Positions 32,562-41,744 of a stretch of 58,301 nucleotides of DNA are shown here, piece by piece. Location: the NCBI GenBank assembly GCA_017616475.1, contig JAFZYD010000080.1, positions 1 to 58,301 of the forward strand, given 5' to 3'. Below the pieces are notes generated by a model. That model made no database searches. It saw only the letters and a program-made list of their open reading frames with translations, and was not told where the DNA came from. This stretch comes from Bacteroidales bacterium (GTDB lineage Bacteria; Bacteroidota; Bacteroidia; Bacteroidales; UBA932). The translations under genes and the position numbers were made by a program. Numbering within the stretch: the stretch's first letter is position 1; every line of letters begins with the position of its first letter.

Positions 32562-33625
32562 TGAGCAGCCCTCCAACAAAAATTACCTGGATTGACCCCG
32601 ACGTTGAAAGTGCCCAGCAGAATGCCGGAAGCAGAATAGCGCATCACTACCCCGCTCTGCGTATAGTCGATTGCGTCAGAAACGTAAATATCGCCGTTTT
32701 CCGGGCTTATTGTGAGCGAATAGTAGATTGTACCACCGGAGGCGATTATCGGCTCAGACGGCGGAATTTGGGCCTCTGCGGGCATTTTGTAGACGCCGTC
32801 GTTGATCCAGTAAAGCCACCGGCCGTCGCTGCTGGTTGTAAGGGCCCGCGGCGTATCGCCGTAATCGAAAGTAAAGGTCTTTTCTATAACAAAGTTGTCG
32901 GCATCGATTCTTGCCAGGGTTGCCCTCTCATGTCCATAAGGGCTCCCCTCGTAGCCGCCGTCGGTTATGGTCCAGAGTTTACCGTTGCAGTCCTTGATTA
33001 ATGCCGAAGGCTGGATGCCGACAACCAGTTCTTTTGTTATAGTGTCCGTATCTGTATCTATCATCAGGATGCGGTTCTGATAGGACCAGCAGTTAATGTA
33101 GACGTATTTCCCTATTTGAACCATCATTTCGGTGGAACCGGTTTCGAAGTCCATATCGGTTTCTATATAGCCTGTGATGGTGCAGGCGGTAGGATCCACA
33201 ATGTAGATGCGCGGATCCCAGATTTGTGTCACGTAGGCCTTGTGAGGCCCAAGGAAGTGTATATATCGCGGGCTGGTGAAGCCGGTGATGCGGCGCACCT
33301 CCCGGAATGTTGCGGGGTCTAATGCGAATATAACCCCGGAATTGTTGACCACCACCCAGAGCAGGCCGTCGTACATCACGGCCGACTGTGCCACATCGCC
33401 CAGCAAAAAGCCGTTGCTGCGTGCGAAAACCTCGTTTTCTACAGCGCCCGTGGCAGGGTCGTAGTAGCTCAGCGAGGCGTTGCCGTACATATAGTTGCCC
33501 TCGTTAATAACGAACAGGCCGCTGCGTGAAAGGTCTATGGAGAAAGCCTCTTCCTCGCGGGGGCCGTATTTCATACAGGAAACAACCGCGAGCAGCGCGA
33601 AAACTATGAGAAACCGCGCCTTCAA
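32558..33625 (-). CDS. btuG: DUF5074/YncE-type beta-propeller lipoprotein, BtuG-like
   Basis: A 355-residue lipoprotein (VVSC lipobox) with repeated beta-propeller blades: SGLFVINEGNYMYGNASLSYYDP, then GLLWVVVNNSGVIFALDP, HKAYVTQIWDPRIYIVDP and KYVYINCWSYQNRILMIDT. This matches BtuG of Bacteroides, a surface lipoprotein that binds B12 very tightly and forms a lid over BtuB. Its coupling to btuB by a 4-nt overlap supports that assignment. Identification as BtuG is by family and context, not by residue-level comparison. Confidence 0.8.
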   Translation of the reverse strand: MKARFLIVFALLAVVSCMKYGPREEEAFSIDLSRSGLFVINEGNYMYGNASLSYYDPATGAVENEVFARSNGFLLGDVAQSAVMYDGLLWVVVNNSGVIFALDPATFREVRRITGFTSPRYIHFLGPHKAYVTQIWDPRIYIVDPTACTITGYIETDMDFETGSTEMMVQIGKYVYINCWSYQNRILMIDTDTDTITKELVVGIQPSALIKDCNGKLWTITDGGYEGSPYGHERATLARIDADNFVIEKTFTFDYGDTPRALTTSSDGRWLYWINDGVYKMPAEAQIPPSEPIIASGGTIYYSLTISPENGDIYVSDAIDYTQSGVVMRYSASGILLGTFNVGVNPGNFCWRAAQ

Positions 33626-33631
33626 GGGTTC

Positions 33632-34543
33632 TTAACGGACGTTTATGGAGAGATCTTCGAACCCCAGTACTTCTGTGGACAGCTCTCCCAGCCAGCCGCT
33701 CTTGGCATTGACGGCGGTCTGGACTTTTATAAAATCGATATATTTAAGGATGACGGGCTTGCCGGTTGCATCCACAGCATCGTCTATGCGGAACGTGGCG
33801 TCCTTTTTATGGACATCGTTGTAATTGTCGGCATAGCCCCACCCATAATCGGGATTGACCCAGTAGGAGCCGTTTCCCGATTGGTCATAATTGTGTGCCT
33901 TGAGGCGGCTCCCGGTGAGGGTATATTCGGCGCCCGGTATCCAGGCGGGATAATAATAATCCTGCTTGTGATAAGCCGCCAGATAGTCTATTGTGCCCTC
34001 CTGCCCTTCGCTGTCGGTCCAGCGGACGCGCTGGCCGGGAGCGGACGGGCGGTAGTAGGTCACGCTGTAGTTGCGCAGCGAACCATCCGCATTATAGTCG
34101 CTGCCACGCAGTTCGAACCACTCGTCGTCCGGACGGCCGTTGCCGTTGGTATCCTGGCTCACCCAGACGATGCCCGGTTCGCTGCCTCCGGAGATGGCAT
34201 TGCCGTACACGGCGAAACAATCGCCGCCAAGATTCACAATGCTGTGGTCGAAACCGACCACTATATAGCCTCCGAAGGCACCGAGCGAGACAAATTGTTT
34301 ACTATCCAGCCTCTCCTTGGCCCAGGCGCAGGCGGCTTCTGCGGTAGGCAGAATTACATCTGCGTTTATAAACTGGCCGGGGGCCGGAGTGTAGTCCAGG
34401 ACTTTGTCCGCATATACGCTGCTTTCGTTGGTTGGGGCGCGGAAAAACTCGCCCAGCGGTTCGCCGTCAATCACCTTGTGATAGTTGCAAGACGAAACCG
34501 CAAAAGCTGCAAGCAGCAGTATAGGCAGACAAATCCTGTTCAT
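33632..34543 (-). CDS. Surface lipoprotein of the B12 operon, function unknown
   Basis: A 303-residue lipoprotein (AVSSC lipobox). It has a beta-rich body with DHSIVNLGGDCFAVYGNAISGGSEPGIVWVSQDTNGNGRPDDEWFELRGSDY; the DTNGNGRPDDEW segment looks like a calcium-binding loop. Similar proteins occur in Bacteroides B12 loci as annotated cell surface proteins. It could bind corrinoid or hold the BtuBG complex, but I have no direct evidence. Six nt before the BtuG-like gene. Confidence 0.6.
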   Translation of the reverse strand: MNRICLPILLLAAFAVSSCNYHKVIDGEPLGEFFRAPTNESSVYADKVLDYTPAPGQFINADVILPTAEAACAWAKERLDSKQFVSLGAFGGYIVVGFDHSIVNLGGDCFAVYGNAISGGSEPGIVWVSQDTNGNGRPDDEWFELRGSDYNADGSLRNYSVTYYRPSAPGQRVRWTDSEGQEGTIDYLAAYHKQDYYYPAWIPGAEYTLTGSRLKAHNYDQSGNGSYWVNPDYGWGYADNYNDVHKKDATFRIDDAVDATGKPVILKYIDFIKVQTAVNAKSGWLGELSTEVLGFEDLSINVR

Positions 34544-34548
34544 AAAGG

Positions 34549-35397
34549 TTATTCTTCAGTTGTATATTCTACAACAATATTGTCGTATGCGAAGTATGCG
34601 GGGGCGTTGAAGCCGTATTCACCGTAGCAATCGTCGGTGCCGTATACGCAGAACATTATGCCGCCCACTGCTCCGAGGCCGCTCAAATCCCAGGTCTTCC
34701 AGGCGGGTTTCTTGCTGCCTGCCTTGTAAGCTGCAGCATCGCTGCCGTCGATAATCTTGACGGTCGCAACTTTGGTCGCTGTGCCGTATGCATCGAAACC
34801 GATAGCCTTGATGTACAGTGCGGTCTCGCTGGATGTCATAGGGCCGAAATATCCGTCACCGTTGACGCAGGAGTTAAGCACGTAGTTGGTAAGGCATACG
34901 TCGATGCTCTTGATTACTCGTTCAACACCGTCGGAGAAAAGGAGCTGGGAATATATTGGAGTAGAAGATATCTTCTTAGTCTTGGCGGTAGGATCTGCAC
35001 TGCCATAGTGGACAGCGAAGTTCTTGCCGCTCTTGGGAGCAACCGGCACCTCCAGCTGACGGGTAAAGCCGGCGTCCTTATAATCGGCAACTACATAATT
35101 AGAAATGACCTCGCCTCCGCTGGAGAAGCATATTGAACCCCAGGACTCGGGGAATCCGGGAAACTCCAACATAGTGGTGCCGTCGCTCCAAGTGTAGTTA
35201 TTGTCTACAGTCCAGGTGTAATATTCAAGATCCTGGGTTCCATAAAGCAGCGGGCCGCCATACTGAGGGCTGTCTACAAGTGCATCCCACTTGCTTCCTT
35301 CGAAATCGAGAGTAACGGTTTTGGGTCCTTTGTCACAGGCAGTGAGCGCAAGGGCTGCTACTGCTGCAAGAGCAAAAATTCTGAATGATTTTTTCAT
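34549..35397 (-). CDS. DUF4465 lipoprotein of the B12 operon
   Basis: A 282-residue lipoprotein (lipobox ALTAC) and first gene after the cobalamin riboswitch. The fold is a beta sandwich by pattern: TVTLDFEGSKWDALVDSPQYGG, then WSDGTTMLEFPGFPESWGSICFSS and a final AYFAYDNIVVEYTTEE, which fits DUF4465. Its place in the operon suggests surface capture of B12 or a precursor; related accessory B12-binding lipoproteins have been described in gut Bacteroidota, but I cannot assign this one to a named class. A rare CATG covers the start codon. Confidence 0.72.
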   Translation of the reverse strand: MKKSFRIFALAAVAALALTACDKGPKTVTLDFEGSKWDALVDSPQYGGPLLYGTQDLEYYTWTVDNNYTWSDGTTMLEFPGFPESWGSICFSSGGEVISNYVVADYKDAGFTRQLEVPVAPKSGKNFAVHYGSADPTAKTKKISSTPIYSQLLFSDGVERVIKSIDVCLTNYVLNSCVNGDGYFGPMTSSETALYIKAIGFDAYGTATKVATVKIIDGSDAAAYKAGSKKPAWKTWDLSGLGAVGGIMFCVYGTDDCYGEYGFNAPAYFAYDNIVVEYTTEE

Positions 35398-35449
35398 GAT
35401 GTTATGTTTAAAAAATTGTAAGTGTCCCGTACAATATTTAAAAAGGCAT

Positions 35450-35612
35450 TACGCGGGAGGTCTTCTGGCTTGTCTCCGGGACTTCGGCGCCTTCCCAGCC
35501 TTAACGGCCAGTGGCGAGATTGCCGAATCCCTTCTGACCCCGTACGGGGCGGAGGCTTACAGCAGCGGGAACTGCGCAGGACTTTCACCTGCTTCCCTTT
35601 TCCGCTAATGCG
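35450..35612 (-). ncRNA. Cobalamin riboswitch
   Basis: Read on the minus strand, the stretch contains the classical elements in order: GGGAAGCAGGTGAAAGTCC, then CGCTGCTGTAA, then GCCACTGG, GGGAAGGCGCCG and finally the B12 box AAGCCAGAAGACCTCCCGC. These match the cobalamin riboswitch core. It lies between the promoter and the DUF4465 start, about 55 nt from it. I see no terminator in that gap, so control of translation is more likely than of termination (inference). It should repress the whole B12 operon when cobalamin is plentiful. Confidence 0.93.
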
Positions 35613-35616
35613 GTGG

Positions 35617-35650
35617 CAAAAGTAGCAAAAAACTATTTTATTGGCAACAA
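35617..35650 (-). promoter_or_regulatory. Promoter of the B12 operon
   Basis: On the minus strand TACTTTTG (35624 down to 35617) is an exact -7 box, with TTG about 20 nt upstream at 35647-35645. Initiation would fall at the 5' end of the riboswitch. Confidence 0.6.
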
Positions 35651-35657
35651 TTTCGTG

Positions 35658-38051
35658 CTATTGCATATTGGCCGTCTTGAGGCTGTCGGGAGCGGTTGCA
35701 ACGGGATTTACGGAAGCCGGGATGGAGTCCATAAACGATCCTTCGCCTCCGCGTACCCTCTCGCGGAAGATGGAGCGCTTGAGATACATCTCGTTTATGG
35801 GATACTGCTGTTCCAGTATATCCCCGGCCTGCCAGGAATAGGACTCTCCCACCACGGCCGCCACCTCGCTGCGGATGTCGGTGCAGGACGACCCGACCTT
35901 AAGTATGTAGGACCCCGCGTCCATAGTCCAGGCAGAAGAAGCGCTGTTGAACGATGCGAGGGCTTTGAACGGAACGGTGAAGGTGACTGTGCAGGTTGCG
36001 CCCGGCTCCAGCAGCGGTGTCTTGGCAAAGTCCGCCAGAATAAGCGCCGGTTTGTCAAGGCTGCTCTCCGGAGTCACCGCGTACAGCTGCGCCACCTCGC
36101 GGCCGGCAACCGAACCGGTGTTGGTTATATTCACGAAAACCTTCATAGAATTGCGCCTGATTATCACCTCCGGCTCGTCATATTCAAAGGTAGTGTAGCT
36201 CAAACCGTGGCCGAACGGATAGGAAACGGGCCGCTGGAAAGATGTGTAATAGCGGTAGCCTATAAAGATGCCCTCCTGATAGAGTGTATAATCGACATTG
36301 CGCGTGCCGCGGGAGGCGATGGTTACAGAGTCCATCTTGACCATATAATCTGAACGGGTGCGGCGGATGCGGGCTGCAGCGGTGTCCTGAGGGCCGCCGG
36401 GACGCTGCCCGGGAGCTGCCCCGCGCATACTTCCGGGACGCATCGGCCCATGACGCATACCGGGTCTTGCGGGAGCGCCGCCCGACTTGTCGGCTGCTGC
36501 CCTCATTCTGGTGAACAGAGCGGTGTCGGGCCGTGCCGGGAAATTGCGGGACGAGGGTGAGAACATATAGTGTACCGGGAAGGTAACTGTCAGTTTACCG
36601 GAGGGGTTCACTGCACCGGTGAGGACGTCCGTAATTGCGCGGGGACCTTCCCCGCCCGGCTCAAACGCCAGCAGAATGGCGTCGGGCTCCTCCTTCCAGG
36701 TAGCTGTCTCTATCACCGCGTCAATATTGAGCACCACAATTACATATTTATCATCTGCGTGATATTCAGCGCAGGTGGTCTTGACAAGTTGCTCTTCTTC
36801 GCCGGTGAGCAGGAAATCCACGATAGCACGGTCGCCCCGGCCGCTGCGGCGGGTAATTACCACAATTGCCACGTCGCTGCTGTCGGCGTCGGTACAAATC
36901 CTGCAGCCGGCCTCGGTCAAAGCCGCTTCCAGAGCAGGTTTGATTGCATATACAGAATCGGATGCTGCCTCATACACGCTTACGTAGCCGGACAAGGAAT
37001 CGGCCAGCGGAAGCGCAGCATATTTGTTTTCCAACAGCACGATGCCGTCCGCCGCAGCGGCGCGCGAAAATGCCTTGAGGTCGGGTTCCTCGTGATCTTC
37101 GTGCTCTTCTCCCTTGCGAAACCCGGGAGTCGAAACAATAAGCTTGAGAACCCCTTTGACACCGGCGTCAAGGGCACTTTCGCTAAGACGGCCGTCGGCA
37201 ACGAAGGCCACCAGCGAATCGCTTTGGGCGTTAAGACTCGGGGCCAGCAGGTCACAACCGGCGGCCACCTTTTCTGCAGCCACGCTGTCTGCGCAAAAGC
37301 CTCCTATCACAGTGCCGGAGAATTTCCACTCGTCGCGCAGCAGGCTGTGCAGCAAATCGCTGCTGGCGCTGGCCCAGGTGCCGTTAATCTTGTTGCCGGC
37401 TGCCATCACGGCGGCGGGTTTGCTCCCTTCGAGGGCAATTTCGAAGCCGCGCAGATACATCTCCCGCAAGGTTCTGGGGGTTATGCAGGCATCGTACTTG
37501 TCGCCGTAGGAGACTTGGTTGGCGGCCGCAAGATATTTGAGGGCGGCGCCCACGCCGGTGTGGTTAATGCCCCGAACGGTGGCGGCGGCGGCAAGGCCGG
37601 AGACCAGAGGATCTTCTGAATAATTGCGGCTTGTGCCGCCCGCAAGCAGGTTGCGCATCAAGTTGAGAGAGGGCTCCAGAAGCACGTCCACACCCAGGTC
37701 CATAACCTGGTGTGCCTGCATTTCGGCAGTTTCCTCTATCAATTGCGCATCCCAGGTAGTGGCCATAGCAAGCGGAGAAGGGAAACGGTCGGCCGCCGGC
37801 AGCAGCGTGTCATAAGCAGCCAGGGTGATGGAAGGTATGCCAAGGCGCTCTATGGGGGCGGTGCGCATCACCACGACGCTGTCGGCGCCCATATAGTCGA
37901 AGTAGCTCACCACAAGGGCTGCTTTCTCTTCCAAGGTCATCGCCTTGACAACTTCGTCTAAATTGGTGGAATTTAGCTGCGGAACGCCCTTGCAGGCGGT
38001 TATTGTAATAATTGCGGCCAGGAGCGGCAGCAGCATCGCGCGAATGTTCAT
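35658..38051 (-). CDS. GH3-family protein lacking the usual nucleophile (putative pseudoenzyme)
   Basis: A 797-residue lipoprotein (lipobox TITAC) with GH3 architecture: an N-terminal barrel, a second alpha/beta domain and a C-terminal fibronectin III-like domain. Landmarks are LEPSLNLMRN, YSEDPLVSG, KYLAAANQ (172-179) and MAAGNKINGTW. Active GH3 enzymes have KHF and a nucleophile Asp in SDW; here Tyr173 replaces His and residues 250-252 read GGF in the SDW position. The sugar-binding Arg of GRNxE is also not aligned (GGTSRNY). A Pro/Gly/Arg/Met-rich insert occupies about residues 510-545. It may bind rather than cleave glycans, or use other residues such as Asp255. I chose ATG 38051. Confidence 0.75.
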   Translation of the reverse strand: MNIRAMLLPLLAAIITITACKGVPQLNSTNLDEVVKAMTLEEKAALVVSYFDYMGADSVVVMRTAPIERLGIPSITLAAYDTLLPAADRFPSPLAMATTWDAQLIEETAEMQAHQVMDLGVDVLLEPSLNLMRNLLAGGTSRNYSEDPLVSGLAAAATVRGINHTGVGAALKYLAAANQVSYGDKYDACITPRTLREMYLRGFEIALEGSKPAAVMAAGNKINGTWASASSDLLHSLLRDEWKFSGTVIGGFCADSVAAEKVAAGCDLLAPSLNAQSDSLVAFVADGRLSESALDAGVKGVLKLIVSTPGFRKGEEHEDHEEPDLKAFSRAAAADGIVLLENKYAALPLADSLSGYVSVYEAASDSVYAIKPALEAALTEAGCRICTDADSSDVAIVVITRRSGRGDRAIVDFLLTGEEEQLVKTTCAEYHADDKYVIVVLNIDAVIETATWKEEPDAILLAFEPGGEGPRAITDVLTGAVNPSGKLTVTFPVHYMFSPSSRNFPARPDTALFTRMRAAADKSGGAPARPGMRHGPMRPGSMRGAAPGQRPGGPQDTAAARIRRTRSDYMVKMDSVTIASRGTRNVDYTLYQEGIFIGYRYYTSFQRPVSYPFGHGLSYTTFEYDEPEVIIRRNSMKVFVNITNTGSVAGREVAQLYAVTPESSLDKPALILADFAKTPLLEPGATCTVTFTVPFKALASFNSASSAWTMDAGSYILKVGSSCTDIRSEVAAVVGESYSWQAGDILEQQYPINEMYLKRSIFRERVRGGEGSFMDSIPASVNPVATAPDSLKTANMQ

Positions 38052-38069
38052 AAGAGTGTTTTTAACCCT

Positions 38070-38077
38070 CAAAATTA
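38070..38077 (-). promoter_or_regulatory. Bacteroidota -7 box for the GH3-like gene
   Basis: On the minus strand the sequence is TAATTTTG, an exact TAnnTTTG match 18 nt before the start. It lies back to back with the MscS gene's box. Confidence 0.45.
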
Positions 38078-38088
38078 GCAATTTTTAT

Positions 38089-38096
38089 TATCTTCG
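38089..38096 (+). promoter_or_regulatory. Possible -7 box for the MscS-type gene
   Basis: TATCTTCG is one base off the consensus, 19 nt before the start codon. Confidence 0.3.
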
Positions 38097-38115
38097 CACG
38101 TTAAGACAATCTTTT

Positions 38116-40443
38116 ATGCCAATGAAAAGAATTCTTTCGGTCTTTCTTATGGCGATAGTGCTCGCCCTGCCCGCAAAAGCCGTGGTCAAGGAGAAGAATA
38201 TGGACCTCACCGTGAAGGAGCTCCACGACGACCTGCAGGCCTACAGGACCAATCTGGAATACAATATCTCCCAATACGAAAAGCAGCGCGCCGACTACTG
38301 GGCGCAGATGAACAAGTGTATGCACGAGTGCCAGGAATACACCATAGTGCTCTACACCCAGCAGGAGAACCGCTTGTTCGGCCTTTCGCAGGCCTGCCAG
38401 AACCTGGAAGACCTTATGGAAGATTTCCAGAAGAACCAGCACCCGTTCGAGAAGTGGAAAGGCAATTTTGACTCGGAGATAGAGCGTTACAACCGACTGG
38501 AAGACCTCCTGGGCCGCATCGACACCCGCACCCTCACCACCAAGGGCGATGAAGCCCGCAAGGCTTGCGTGGAGATTTGCGGCGAGATAAAGGAACGGCT
38601 CACGGAACTGCAGCAGCAGATTCTCACCAACCAGGAGCTTTACGAAACTGCGGCCAACCGAATGTCCGAGATGGCGGAATACAACGCCAACCGTTTCGAG
38701 AACATCCGCCACAACGTGTTTATGTCGGGCGGCGAATCATATTTCCAGACGCTCGGCAACATTGGCAAACGCGTTAAAGCCGTACTTGAAGACATCAAGG
38801 CGGGCAGCGGCACCTCTTCCAACAAAACCACCCGCCGTGAAAACTGGATAATGCTGCTCACGCTGGGCCTTATCGCAGCTGTTTCCATTTTCCTGGCCAT
38901 TCTCTTTATGACGGTGTTCCTCCCGAAAAAACTCCGCAAGGAAAGAATCATAAACAAGAAGGGGTTCATTATTGCCGCCATTGCCTGCACCCTGTTCGTG
39001 CTGGTGGCATACATTGTTTGCCACACGTTTATGTCGGGCTTCAACATTCTGCCGTCGGTAGATTTGTTCCTGTACCTGATGATTATCATAGATATTTTCC
39101 TGGTGAGCGTGGCGCTGCGCTGCAATGCAGACGAGGCGGCGGGCGTGTTCCGCTGCTATCTGCCGGTGCTGCTCACGGCCGTCGTGTTCATTTTCGAGCG
39201 GCTGACCCTCGCCAGCAACAATATAATCAACCTCACCATCCCTCCGGTGCTGCTTATCTCCTTTATCTGGCAACTGACGGCTATGGTGCGCCACGGCCAC
39301 TGGCGCGAGCGTTTCGCATCTGTTATGATGTGGCTGACCTGCATAATTACGGGCGCGATGTGCCTGCTGGCCTGGTTCGGATACACCTTCCTGGCGCTGA
39401 TGCTGGAGATTTACTGGATTGTGCAGCTCACCTGCCTGCAGGCCGTCACCTGCCTTACCTTTGTGGTCCGTCGCGACGAACTCAAGCACGCCAAGGAGCA
39501 TGGCGCCCGCGAGATATGGCTTAACCCCACGGTTGAAAAACTCATTCTCCCGGTGTTCACCGTAGCTACCTTCGCAATAAGCTTCCGCTGGGCGTCGCAG
39601 ATGTTCAGTATGCGCAGTTGGGCGGAAAATATCCTCCACACCAACCTGGTTAGCGCCTTTACAAACACCGTGACGGTAACCCTCTCCAAGATATTGATTC
39701 TGGTGGCGCTGGCCTTCGCCATTATATGGGCCATCCATATGATAAAGACCGCCCTCCAGCAGATATACAAGGAAAACTACACCACCGGAGCCATACCGCT
39801 CTACATCACGTTGGGCAGCATCTTTATCTGGTTCCTCTATGCCGTGGTGGTCATCAAACTGTTCAATATAGACAGCAAGGGCCTTGTGGCTGCGGTCGGC
39901 GGTTTGGGCGTCGGCCTTGGCTTCGCCCTGAAGGACACCATAAACGACCTGCTTTGCGGCCTTACGCTGCTTATGGGACGCGTCCATCTTAACGATTATA
40001 TAGAGTGCGACGGCATCCGCGGCCGCATTCTGGACGTGGGCATCCGCAGCACAACCGTCGATACTTTGGACGGCAGCACAATGTCGTTCCTCAACAGCCA
40101 GTTGTTCGCCAAGAACTTCAAGAATATAACCAAGAGCCATAGTTACGAGCTTTGCAAAATCCCCGTCAGCGTCAGCTACGGCACCAATGTGGACAAGGCC
40201 CGCGAGGTTATTCTAAAGTCCCTTGAGCCGCTCGAGAAGAAATTCGCCCACCGTGACCCTGTGGTTATGGTCTCCAACTTTGCCGACAGCGGCGTAGATC
40301 TGGAGGTGCGGGTTTGGCTCACACCCAAAGAAAAGATATCCCTTATGTCGGATGTCCGCGAAAAGATTTACAATGCATTCAATGCCGAGGGCATAGAAAT
40401 CCCGTTCCCTCAGCGCGATATCCGAATCATTAACAAAGAATAA
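38116..40443 (+). CDS. Large MscS-type mechanosensitive channel
   Basis: A 775-residue inner-membrane protein. It has a signal peptide (MPMKRILSVFLMAIVLALPAKA), a Gln/Glu-rich helical and probably coiled-coil periplasmic part (about residues 25-235), about ten transmembrane helices, and a C-terminal MscS domain. The pore region is GGLGVGLGFALKDTINDLLCGLTLLMGR, followed by the beta domain DYIECDGIRGRILDVGIRSTTVDTLDGSTMSFLNSQLF. This MscK-like layout gives a channel that opens under membrane tension. Start ATG 38116 (or 38122); the frame is open further upstream but would overlap the GH3 gene. Confidence 0.85.
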   Translation: MPMKRILSVFLMAIVLALPAKAVVKEKNMDLTVKELHDDLQAYRTNLEYNISQYEKQRADYWAQMNKCMHECQEYTIVLYTQQENRLFGLSQACQNLEDLMEDFQKNQHPFEKWKGNFDSEIERYNRLEDLLGRIDTRTLTTKGDEARKACVEICGEIKERLTELQQQILTNQELYETAANRMSEMAEYNANRFENIRHNVFMSGGESYFQTLGNIGKRVKAVLEDIKAGSGTSSNKTTRRENWIMLLTLGLIAAVSIFLAILFMTVFLPKKLRKERIINKKGFIIAAIACTLFVLVAYIVCHTFMSGFNILPSVDLFLYLMIIIDIFLVSVALRCNADEAAGVFRCYLPVLLTAVVFIFERLTLASNNIINLTIPPVLLISFIWQLTAMVRHGHWRERFASVMMWLTCIITGAMCLLAWFGYTFLALMLEIYWIVQLTCLQAVTCLTFVVRRDELKHAKEHGAREIWLNPTVEKLILPVFTVATFAISFRWASQMFSMRSWAENILHTNLVSAFTNTVTVTLSKILILVALAFAIIWAIHMIKTALQQIYKENYTTGAIPLYITLGSIFIWFLYAVVVIKLFNIDSKGLVAAVGGLGVGLGFALKDTINDLLCGLTLLMGRVHLNDYIECDGIRGRILDVGIRSTTVDTLDGSTMSFLNSQLFAKNFKNITKSHSYELCKIPVSVSYGTNVDKAREVILKSLEPLEKKFAHRDPVVMVSNFADSGVDLEVRVWLTPKEKISLMSDVREKIYNAFNAEGIEIPFPQRDIRIINKE

Positions 40444-40445
40444 AG

Positions 40446-41738
40446 ATGGCAGAGAAGAAACTATCTCCCGAAACCCTGTGCATAAAAGCGGGCTGGGAGC
40501 CAAAGAAAGGTGAACCGCGTCAGGTGCCAATTTACCAGAGCACCACGTTCAAATACGAAACCAGCGAGCAGATGGCCGACCTGTTCGACCTCAAGGCGTC
40601 CGGCTATTTCTATACCAGACTGCAGAACCCCACTAACGATTTCGTAGCCGCCAAGATTGCGGCTCTGGAGGGTGGAACAAGCGCCATGCTGACTTCCAGC
40701 GGCCAGGCGGCCAACCTGTTTGCGGTGCTCAACCTGTGCGACGCGGGCGACCATTTCGTGAGCGCCAGCACCATCTATGGCGGCACTTTCAACCTGTTTG
40801 CAGTGACACTGAAGAAAATGGGCATCGAATGCACTTTCGTGGATGCCGACGCTCCGGAAGAGGAGATTGCGGCGGCGTTCAAGCCCAATACCAAGCTGCT
40901 GTTCGGCGAAACTCTCACCAACCCGGCTGTAAATGTACTTGACATAGAGAAGTTCGCCCGCATAGCCCACAGCCACGGCGTGCCGCTTATTGTGGACAAC
41001 ACCTTCCCTACTCCCATCAACTGCCGCCCCTTTGAGTGGGGCGCGGACATCGTGACGCACGCCACCACCAAATATATGGACGGTCACTCCTCCATCGTGG
41101 GCGGGGCAATTGTAGACAGCGGCAACTTCGACTGGGACAAGTATGCCGACAAGTTTCCCGGGATGACGCAGCCGGACGAGTCGTACCACGGCCTGGCCTA
41201 TGCTCAGACCTTCGGCCGCAACGCATTCATTACCAAGGCCACCGTCACCCTTATGCGCGACCTTGGCAGCATCCAGTCCCCCACCAACGCATATTTGCTG
41301 AACCTCGGCCTGGAGTCGCTGCACGTGCGAATGCAGCGTCACAGCGAAAACGCTCAAAAGATGGCGGAATATCTCTCCGGCAAGGAGGAGGTGGCCTGGG
41401 TCAAATATCCCGGCCTGCCCGGCGACAAATATCACGACCTGGCTCTGAAACAGTTCAAAGACGGCCGCTGCTCCGGCGTCCTGTGCTTCGGCATTAAGGG
41501 CGGCCGCGGCCGCAGCATCAAGTTTATGGACAGCCTCAAGCTGATAAACATCGTAACCCACGTTGCAGACGCCGCCAGCTGCGTGCTGCACCCCGCCAGC
41601 CACACCCACCGCCAGCTTACCGACGAACAACTTGTGGCCGCAGGCGTACAGCCAGACCTTATCCGTTTTTCTGTAGGATTGGAAAATACCGACGACCTTA
41701 TCGCCGATATGGAGCAGGCCTTCGCCGCCCTTAAATAG
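40446..41738 (+). CDS. metY: O-acetylhomoserine aminocarboxypropyltransferase (MetY)
   Basis: A 430-residue PLP enzyme of the Cys/Met metabolism family, full length. It has PIYQSTTFKYETSEQMADLF, YFYTRLQNPTNDFVAAKIAALEGG, the SSGQAA cofactor-phosphate loop, VDNTFPTPINCRPFEWGADIVTHATTKYMDGHSSIVGG with the PLP Lys in TTKY, and SVGLENTDDLIADMEQA at the end. It makes homocysteine from O-acetylhomoserine and sulfide. It starts 3 nt after the MscS-type gene and ends 6 nt from the convergent pncB gene. Confidence 0.92.
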   Translation: MAEKKLSPETLCIKAGWEPKKGEPRQVPIYQSTTFKYETSEQMADLFDLKASGYFYTRLQNPTNDFVAAKIAALEGGTSAMLTSSGQAANLFAVLNLCDAGDHFVSASTIYGGTFNLFAVTLKKMGIECTFVDADAPEEEIAAAFKPNTKLLFGETLTNPAVNVLDIEKFARIAHSHGVPLIVDNTFPTPINCRPFEWGADIVTHATTKYMDGHSSIVGGAIVDSGNFDWDKYADKFPGMTQPDESYHGLAYAQTFGRNAFITKATVTLMRDLGSIQSPTNAYLLNLGLESLHVRMQRHSENAQKMAEYLSGKEEVAWVKYPGLPGDKYHDLALKQFKDGRCSGVLCFGIKGGRGRSIKFMDSLKLINIVTHVADAASCVLHPASHTHRQLTDEQLVAAGVQPDLIRFSVGLENTDDLIADMEQAFAALK

Positions 41739-41744
41739 CGCGCT

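Noticed and set aside
38737..40140. Long open frame on the minus strand, 467 codons, opposite the MscS-type gene
   Set aside because: It is the antisense shadow of a clearly recognised membrane protein gene; its translation is rich in Gln, His and Ala and matches no family.
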